DNA of 64,000 bases, taken from AG-12 sp027319585 (lineage in GTDB: Bacteria; Chloroflexota; Dormibacteria; Aeolococcales; Bog-877). Where the stretch lies: the NCBI GenBank assembly GCA_027319585.1, contig DAHVMY010000001.1:70992-134991 (forward strand), written 5' to 3'. Below are positions 58,834 through 64,000 of this stretch, piece after piece. The position numbers and the translations under genes are program-made. How positions within the stretch are numbered: the first letter of the stretch is position 1; every line of letters starts with the position of its first letter. The notes below the pieces were generated by a model. That model saw only the letters and a list, made by a program, of their open reading frames with translations, made no database searches and was not told the DNA's origin.

Positions 58834-59034
58834 ATGCGCAGGATCAAGGTGATGTTGGTGGTCGGGATGGCAGCGGCCTCGGCCTCGGTCGCGGCCCCAG
58901 CGATGGCGTCTGCGATGACATTCACGCCACCGCCGGGCTGCACCGGGAGGTGGAACACCATGCAGTCCGCCACGTTCAACCACGCCCCGGGGACAGCTCC
59001 GGGATGCTCAGTGGCCGAGGCTCACGCGGCCTGA
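58834..59034 (+). CDS. Small secreted peptide (hypothetical)
   Basis: 66 residues. A clear signal peptide ('MRRIKVMLVVGMAAASASVA' ending in an A-x-A site near 'AMASA') is followed by a mature part of about 40 residues with two Cys ('PPPGCTGRWNTM', 'TAPGCSVAEAHAA'), which could form one disulfide. GGAGG lies about 10 nt upstream of the ATG. No family recognised. Alone between rlmB and a terminator-like hairpin. Confidence 0.4.
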   Translation: MRRIKVMLVVGMAAASASVAAPAMASAMTFTPPPGCTGRWNTMQSATFNHAPGTAPGCSVAEAHAA

Positions 59035-59048
59035 GCGGACGCCCGGTT

Positions 59049-59081
59049 GGGGCGGTCAACCAGCGATGGGTTGGCCGCCCC
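59049..59081 (+). terminator. Hairpin before tRNA-Thr
   Basis: GGGGCGGTCAACC and GGTTGGCCGCCCC make a 13-bp stem with one G:T wobble and a 7-nt loop, 15 bp after the small peptide gene. Confidence 0.6.
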
Positions 59082-59126
59082 GCCGCCCCGGTCGGGAAGG
59101 TCGGAGGAGAAGCCGCATTCTCCGCC

Positions 59127-59132
59127 TATACT
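59127..59132 (+). promoter_or_regulatory. -10 box of tRNA-Thr
   Basis: TATACT, 11 nt before the mature tRNA 5' end. No -35 hexamer is recognised. Confidence 0.5.
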
Positions 59133-59143
59133 CGGCTGCAGGC

Positions 59144-59215
59144 GCCGACGTAGCTCAGTGGTAGAGCAGCTGTTTTGTAAACAGCTGGCCGTCAGTTCGA
59201 ATCTGACCGTCGGCT
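59144..59215 (+). tRNA. tRNA-Thr (UGU)
   Basis: A 72-nt cloverleaf: acceptor GCCGACG/CGTCGGC, D-arm AGCTCAGTGGTAGAGC, anticodon loop TTTGTAA (anticodon TGT), T-arm GTCAGTTCGAATCTGAC, discriminator T. CCA is encoded at 59216-59218, unlike the two tRNAs at 46 kb. It is the likely attachment site of the element whose integrase gene lies 160 bp downstream. Confidence 0.93.
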
Positions 59216-59374
59216 CCATTTTTTGAGATCAGATTAGGTGCAGAATGGGGAGGCGGCGACTCCTCACCAGGACACCTGATAGCAGGCTTGATAGCAACCA
59301 GTGATTGCATCTGAGCCATTCCTGCCTGGGTCGCCTTGCCCCAAGATGCACTTCCGTGATCTCCAGACCGAATA

Positions 59375-60526
59375 TCAGGCTTGCTCGTCGTCGGCCAGAA
59401 TGGCTTCCATGGCCCTGGTGGCTCCGCCATGCGATGCCGACGATATCCGGGTGTAGCGCTCCAGGGTGATCGAGGTGTCCGAGTGACCCAGAAGGTCGGC
59501 CACCTCCTTGGGGTTCACACCCTCAAGGGAGATCAACGTGGCGGCCGAACTGCGCAGGTCTCGAAACTGAATGCGGGGTAGGCCAGTCCGCTCCAAGAAT
59601 GGGTAGAAGCTCCGCCGCAACATCCCAGGGCCGTCCAGAGGTTGGCCTTGGGCCCCGGTGAAGACCAGATCCTGGTCACGCCACCACTCCTGGGCCTTGG
59701 CTCTCGCGGCTTCTTGGGCAGCGTGGTGTCGGGACAGGGCTTCGATGGCCTGGCGGGTAAGTTGTATTTGTCGCCTTGAGTGAGCGCTCTTGGGTTCCTT
59801 GATCCGCAACCCCTCGCTGGGTACCCGCTCCAGAGAACCAACCACCGACAGGACTTTCCGCCGCAGGTCGATTTCTCTCCACTTCAGGGCCAGGAGCTCT
59901 CCCTGCCTCATGCCGGTTGTCAATGCCAGGATATAGAGACAACCCAGTGGATCGTGGTTGGCAGCACGGACCAGCCGGCGGGCCTGCTCTCGAGTGAGAG
60001 CCGGTTCACGGGATGGGGCGCTACGTGGCGGTTTCACCTGCTCGGCAACGTTGCGGCCAACTCGCCCCTCCCGGACAGCCGCCGTGAGAGCGCACTTCAG
60101 GACCGTGTGCAGGTGGTGGATCGAGGTGTCTGTCAGGTTCTTGCTCCTGGCCGTGCTGTGGACCTTCTCGATGTGCTCGGGCTTGAGCTTCGAAAGCTCC
60201 TGCTTGCCGATTACAGGTATGACATGGCCGATCAGCAAGCCGCGATAGGTCCTATAGGTCTTGCCTTGAACCTGGTGCTCCTTCCGTGCCAACCAACCCT
60301 GGAGGTAGCTCTCCACGGTCAGCCTCTCACCAGGGGGAGGGGCACCTTTCTCCTTCTCCTGTAGGAGGGCGAGCAACTTGGTGTGGACCTCGGGCTTGCT
60401 GGCGCCGTAGACCACCTTCCGACGAGGTCGACCGTCAGTGCCCGGCCCCCAGGAGACAGCGCCAACCCACCGGCCATCCTTCCGATGCCAGATCGAACCT
60501 TCGCCTTGGCCTCTCTTGGTCACCAT
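59375..60526 (-). CDS. Phage-type tyrosine integrase
   Basis: 383 residues. The N-terminal AP2-like/SAM-like arm-binding part ('GSIWHRKDGRWVGAV', 'YLQGWLARKEHQVQGKTYRT') precedes the catalytic domain. Active-site residues are R207 ('TTGMRQGELLALKW'), K243/K246 region, R325 ('FRDLRSSAAT'), H348 ('LLGHSDTS') and Y358 ('TLERYTRI'). The first His of the H-x-x-R box is Arg (R322). Reads toward tRNA-Thr 160 bp away, the usual layout for integrases that target a tRNA 3' end. No excisionase is visible. The ATG at 60526 or the GTG at 60523 may be used. Confidence 0.92.
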   Translation of the reverse strand: MVTKRGQGEGSIWHRKDGRWVGAVSWGPGTDGRPRRKVVYGASKPEVHTKLLALLQEKEKGAPPPGERLTVESYLQGWLARKEHQVQGKTYRTYRGLLIGHVIPVIGKQELSKLKPEHIEKVHSTARSKNLTDTSIHHLHTVLKCALTAAVREGRVGRNVAEQVKPPRSAPSREPALTREQARRLVRAANHDPLGCLYILALTTGMRQGELLALKWREIDLRRKVLSVVGSLERVPSEGLRIKEPKSAHSRRQIQLTRQAIEALSRHHAAQEAARAKAQEWWRDQDLVFTGAQGQPLDGPGMLRRSFYPFLERTGLPRIQFRDLRSSAATLISLEGVNPKEVADLLGHSDTSITLERYTRISSASHGGATRAMEAILADDEQA

Positions 60527-61215
60527 TCCTTCTCCATGGCTGGGTACCCTACCGCTATCGCCCTTTCCGGGGAGAATGCCTGGTCAGCACTTCGACCCAG
60601 CAGGCTCATTGACGATCCTAAAGCCGCACAGCTCAAAGATCAGTCCGATCTTGATGGGCTGGTGAGAAGAGAATCTCCAGGGACTCCGTGGGAACGGGGG
60701 AGAGGGACGTCACGGTGCCAGTCCGAGAGACCCTTAAGGACCAGTTCGGACTCGTGACCGCCGCCATCCACTGCGCTGCGGTGCCTGACGAGAGTCTCCG
60801 AGAGGTACCTGTGGAGCACAAGCGTTTGGCGGCGTCGCTGTCATGCCCTCGCGGGGTTGAGGACAGGGCCGTCGACCATGGTATCTCCATCTTCCGCGAC
60901 GGATAGCCGACAGCGACGATCCGTCCGTTGCTTGGAGCCCGGAGTCCGTCGGTCTCTCTGCCACTGAGGGTGGGCCACCGCGTCTGGGTGTTGGGTACCC
61001 GCCGGAATCACGATGAGCGCGTCATTCAAGCGCAGGATGGGGCGGGGACAAGGCCAGCCTACGGCCGTCCGAAGGGCTTGAGCTTCACCCAGGCTGCCGA
61101 AGCCAGAATCGCCTGTAGGCGCCCTTCGAGCGGGGCCCGGGTGACCCTTTGGTCGTTCGGTCGTGTGGATCCCCGCTCCTGCCGCTGAGCGTCGCCGTGA
61201 TGCTGAAACAACGTG
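60527..61215. other. Gene-poor stretch inside the element
   Basis: About 690 bp with lower GC and no convincing gene. Short open frames on both strands lack ribosome sites, family resemblance and the GC-rich third positions of the rest of the window. I found no copy of the tRNA-Thr 3' end here or further right. Confidence 0.5.
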
Positions 61216-61348
61216 GCGGGTAACACCCTACTCCAACATCGGCGCCGCCCACTTCCTGGAGCGCCACGGCTCCGAGACCTACAAGCTCCGCCTCATCGCC
61301 AACCTGGAGCGCCTCGGCTACGCCGTCAAGCTCGAGCCCGTCGCATGA
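61216..61348 (+). pseudogene. C-terminal gene remnant of unknown origin
   Basis: From about 61225 to the TGA at 61348 the frame has GC-rich third positions and a plausible protein end: 'NIGAAHFLERHGSETYKLRL' then 'NLERLGYAVKLEPVA'. No start or upstream domain belongs to it. Such 'LxxLGYxVxLxP' tails are reminiscent of transposase C-termini, but I cannot confirm this. It abuts and overlaps the 3' end of the decayed regulator on the other strand, marking a rearrangement junction. Confidence 0.35.
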
Positions 61349-63429
61349 TCCCATTTTCGCCTTAGGCCCCAGACCCAGGCCAGGTTGACCACCGCGGTCG
61401 GGAAGATGTCACGGGCACCGGCCCGTCGGCAGAGTGCGGCGGCCGACTCGAAATGCCCGACGGCGCCGGGCCGGTCGTATTGGGCCTCCAGATCTCCCAC
61501 GTTCATGGTCACCCGTGCCTGATCCCGCAGGGTGCCGTTGGCCGTGATCAGCCGTGCGCCCCACTCCAGGTGCAGCAGCGCCTCCTCGACTCGACCCCGT
61601 ACCGCCAGGCCCCACCCTTTCGCCTCCGCCCCCCGGGCCACCGCGTGCGGGACCTGGTAGGCCTGGCCCTCGGCAAGCGCCAGCTCAGCCTCCGCATCGG
61701 CGGACTCCAACTCGCCGGCCGTGAAGAGAAGGGAGGCGAACTCACCGTGCAGACGGGCGGACTGCTCGTCCGGATCGAGGTCCGCGCGGGCCGCCAGAGC
61801 TTGCCGGAGCTCCTCGACCGCTTCGTCGGTCCGCCCCTGGCGGCTAAGCGCCCGGCTTCGAAGTATGGCCAGACTGGTGCCCTCGGGTGAGGTGAGGTCG
61901 ATCGCCGTAACCGGGCTCGCCGCCTCCTCAAGGGCCGCCTCATAGTCGCCAGCGTCGGCAGCGGCTTCTGCCGCCTGTGCCTGCCAGGTGATCGCGTCGG
62001 CACTCTCGGGGGCCAGGCGCCGCGCTCGCTGGTAGCAGCGCTGAGAGGAGGCGGGCGCCCCCACGGCGCGCGCGCGGGCACCGGCCCGGGCGAACGCCTC
62101 GGCCGCCGACGACCGTAGCGAGGTGGCCTCGTCGCCGGCCCCCGTGGACTCGAGCGCGGCCTCTAGGTGCATGGCCACCGCCTCGGCCACCTCGAGGCCC
62201 GAGTCCGGAAGCGCGCTCTGCAGATAGCCGGCAGCCTCCAGGTGGGCGGCCCGACGCTCCGCCCGGCCCAGCCGGTCGTAGGCGGCTGACCGCAGCAGCC
62301 CCTGCGTGAAGACGAACTGGCCGCGGTCGGCGGCCAGGGCGTCGGTCCGGACCGCCAGCACCTCCGCGCGGCGAAGCTCGGCCAGGCTCGTCTCAATCTC
62401 CGCCTCGGGCATCCCCGCCACCGCCCGGGCCGCCGCCGGGGGGATCGCCCCCGCGAACACCGAGAGCCTGCTCGCCAGCGCTCGCGACCTGGGGCTCAGG
62501 GTGTCCAGCCGAGCCGCCAGGAGCGCGGTGAGCGAGGCGGGCACGGGGAGCGTCTCGAACTCTCCGACCACCGCGTAGCGCTCACCCCGGCGGGCGAGGT
62601 TGCCACGTTCGGCCAGAGCGCGCACGAGCTCCACGGCATACAGGGGGATGCCCTCGGCCGCCCCCACGATCCGGGCAATCGTGGAGGTGGGCAGGCCGGG
62701 CACCAGGCCCTCGAGCAATTCCGACATCTCTTCTGGGGCCAGGGGCTCGAGCGCCAGCGCGGTGGCGGTGGGCCGTCCCGTACCCCACCCGGGGTGGCGT
62801 TCGCCCAGCTCGGGGCGGGCCAGGGTGATTATCAGCAGCGGAGTGTTGGCCGACCAGTCTAGGAGCGACTCCACGAAGTCGAGGAGCCCGCTGTCCGCCC
62901 ATTCTCAGTCGTCGATGACCATGACCACCGTGCCGCGCTCCCCGAGAAGCTCGAAGATCCGGCGCCAGCTGGCGAAGAGCTGGGCTCGCTCCACCCCGGC
63001 TCCCTTCACCCCCAGAAGCGCGGCCAGCGCCTCCCTCAGCTCGGGGAGTTCACTGGCGGGCAGCTCGAGAGCCGCCAGCCCCCGGTCGATCCTGGCCTCC
63101 AGCCCCTCGCCGGAGAGGCTCTCCTCATCCTGCAGCCCAAGGCGGGTGCGCATCATCTCAGCAAGGGGCCAGAAGGCCACGCCGTCGCCGTATGCCAGGC
63201 ACCGTCCGCGGTGCCAGAAGGTGTCGGACTGGAGCCCGTCCAGGTACTTCTCCAGCTCCCAGGTGAGGCGGGACTTGCCGACCCCAGCCTGCCCGGTGAT
63301 CGAGAGCAGCCGTGCCCGGCGGCGGTCGGAGACGTCGTGGAACAGGTCCTTGCACCAAGCCAGCTCACGAGCGCGCCCGACGAATGGGGTTCGTGAACAG
63401 TTGACGGCGAGGTTGACAGAGCAGTACAA
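61318..63429 (-). pseudogene. Decayed AAA/TPR signalling ATPase (cyclase- or LuxR-associated type)
   Basis: One reading frame broken by TGA at 62905-62907. The N-part has 'FVGRARELAWCKDLF' and 'LLSITGQAGVGKSRLTWELE' (Walker A). The stop falls within the Walker B segment, 'VVMVIDD' then stop then 'EWADSGLLDFVESLLDW'. The C-part continues through 'LLIITLARPELGERHPGW' and a long alanine-rich TPR region. This matches the AAA module attached to adenylate cyclase or LuxR-like regulators. The expected N-terminal cyclase/activator domain is absent next to the IS607 element, and the C-terminus ends abruptly near 61350. Two truncations plus a nonsense codon indicate a pseudogene. Confidence 0.75.
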
Positions 63430-63458
63430 ATAAGTGTGGGTAGTGGTATTGTGAGAGG

Positions 63459-64000
63459 GTGAAGATCAGTGACTGGGCACGGCAGCAGCACATTCACCCC
63501 CGCACCGCCCAGCGGTGGTTCGAGGCCGGCAACCTGCCGGTCCCAGCTCGCCGGCTGCCTTCGGGCACCATCCTGGTCGAGGAGACCGCCCCTCAAGCCG
63601 GCAAGGTGGCGCTGTACGCGAGGGTCGCGTCGCATGACCAGCGCTCGGACCTGGAGCGGCAGTTGGGTCGACTGGTGGAGTGGGCGGCCGGCCACGACCT
63701 GGCCGTGGACATGACTGTCGCCGAGGTTGGCTCGGGAATGAATGGCGCCCGGCCCAAGCTGCGTCGGCTGCTGGCCGACGGCCGGGTCTCAACCATCGTG
63801 GTGGAGCATCGCGACCGGTTGGCTCGGCTGGGCTCAGAGTACATAGAGGCGGCTCTGCTGGGAGCCGGCCGGCGGCTGGTGGTGGTCGACCCCAACGAGT
63901 TGGAGGACGACCTGGTTAGGGACATGACCGAGGTGCTCACCAGCCTCTGCGCCCGGCTGTACGGGCGGCGTTCCGCTCGCACCAGAGCGCACCGAGCGCT
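63459..64000 (+). mobile_element. tnpA: IS607-family element: serine recombinase TnpA (partial at right edge)
   Basis: 180 codons in the window. GTG 63459 starts a MerR-like helix-turn-helix ('SDWARQQHIHPRTAQRWFEA') followed by a small serine recombinase domain ('KVALYARVASHDQRSDLERQ', 'GSGMNGARPKLRRLLADGR', 'VVEHRDRLARLGSEYIEAAL', 'DDLVRDMTEVLTSLCARLYG'). This is the IS607 TnpA order. The residue after 'YARV', normally the nucleophile Ser, is Ala57, followed by Ser58. A TnpB gene is expected beyond 64000. The left end probably lies between about 63385 and 63455. Confidence 0.88.

Noticed and set aside
60688..60906. A 72-codon frame between the integrase and the remnant
   Set aside because: No ribosome site, no coding bias comparable with the neighbours, and an equally long open frame on the opposite strand.
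62905..62907. TGA as a selenocysteine codon in the regulator
   Set aside because: The site is a hydrophobic position after Walker B (expected Leu), not a redox site, and no SECIS-like hairpin is evident just downstream.
59216..64000. Second attachment site (copy of the tRNA-Thr 3' end)
   Set aside because: I looked for the T-arm and acceptor sequence through the rest of the window and found none; the right border must lie further on.
1..64000. CRISPR arrays or rRNA operons
   Set aside because: No regularly spaced direct repeats and no rRNA-like sequence were seen.

Overview
The window is a high-GC bacterial chromosome segment, tightly packed, with many start/stop overlaps of 1-11 bp. Gene content and order suggest a terrestrial Chloroflexota-like lineage (possibly Dormibacterota; inference only). 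The clues are a lepA-hemW-hrcA-grpE-dnaJ block under a textbook CIRCE element, pth-mfd-mazG-(divIC-like)-ftsH and clpC-yacL-ispD-ispF-cysS-rlmB blocks whose order recalls Bacillota, an F420:NADP oxidoreductase, and a very common promoter layout in which a TANNNT -10 box lies 6-8 nt before the start codon, implying leaderless mRNAs.

Layout. 0-7.8 kb: end of a glycosyltransferase, an MFS permease, an MBL hydrolase, RNase HII, a secreted sedolisin (S53), an acyl-CoA carboxylase carboxyltransferase, a PLP aminotransferase and a Rieske protein. 7.8-12.5 kb: a multi-spanning GT-C-like membrane protein, glutamate dehydrogenase, a MurG-like glycosyltransferase and a rhodanese. 12.6-16.2 kb: a pentose phosphate operon (tkt, pgl, rpe). 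16.2-17.3 kb: two unknown convergent genes. 17.6-22.5 kb: a complete 2-oxo acid (probably pyruvate) dehydrogenase operon E1a-E1b-E2-E3 behind a palindrome-rich leader. 22.5-27.5 kb: F420:NADP oxidoreductase, then an unknown gene translationally coupled to a ChlI-ChlD fusion, followed by a second ChlI and a DUF2795-like gene. 27.4-38.2 kb: GNAT, lepA, hemW, a VIT1/CCC1 transporter with a palindromic operator, the hrcA-grpE-dnaJ operon (no dnaK), hsp20, a GalT-like gene, rsmE and an alpha/beta hydrolase. 38.3-48.2 kb: rpsU (CTG start), ybeY, pth, mfd, mazG, a DivIC/FtsB-like gene, a BNR lipoprotein, two CAU tRNAs and ftsH. 48.3-58.7 kb: a small unknown gene, rpsA, a ClpC N-domain-only paralogue, clpC, a PIN-TRAM protein, ispD, ispF, cysS and rlmB.

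58.8-64 kb is accessory: a small secreted peptide gene, tRNA-Thr(UGU), a tyrosine integrase pointing at that tRNA, a gene-poor stretch of about 0.8 kb, a decayed AAA/TPR regulator with an in-frame stop and both ends lost, and the start of an IS607-family element whose serine recombinase has Ala where the nucleophilic Ser is expected. The core genes cover central carbon metabolism, translation, proteostasis and isoprenoid synthesis. The most unusual units are the ChlI/ChlD module, the Clp-N-only protein beside clpC, the leaderless promoter architecture and the degraded mobile segment.
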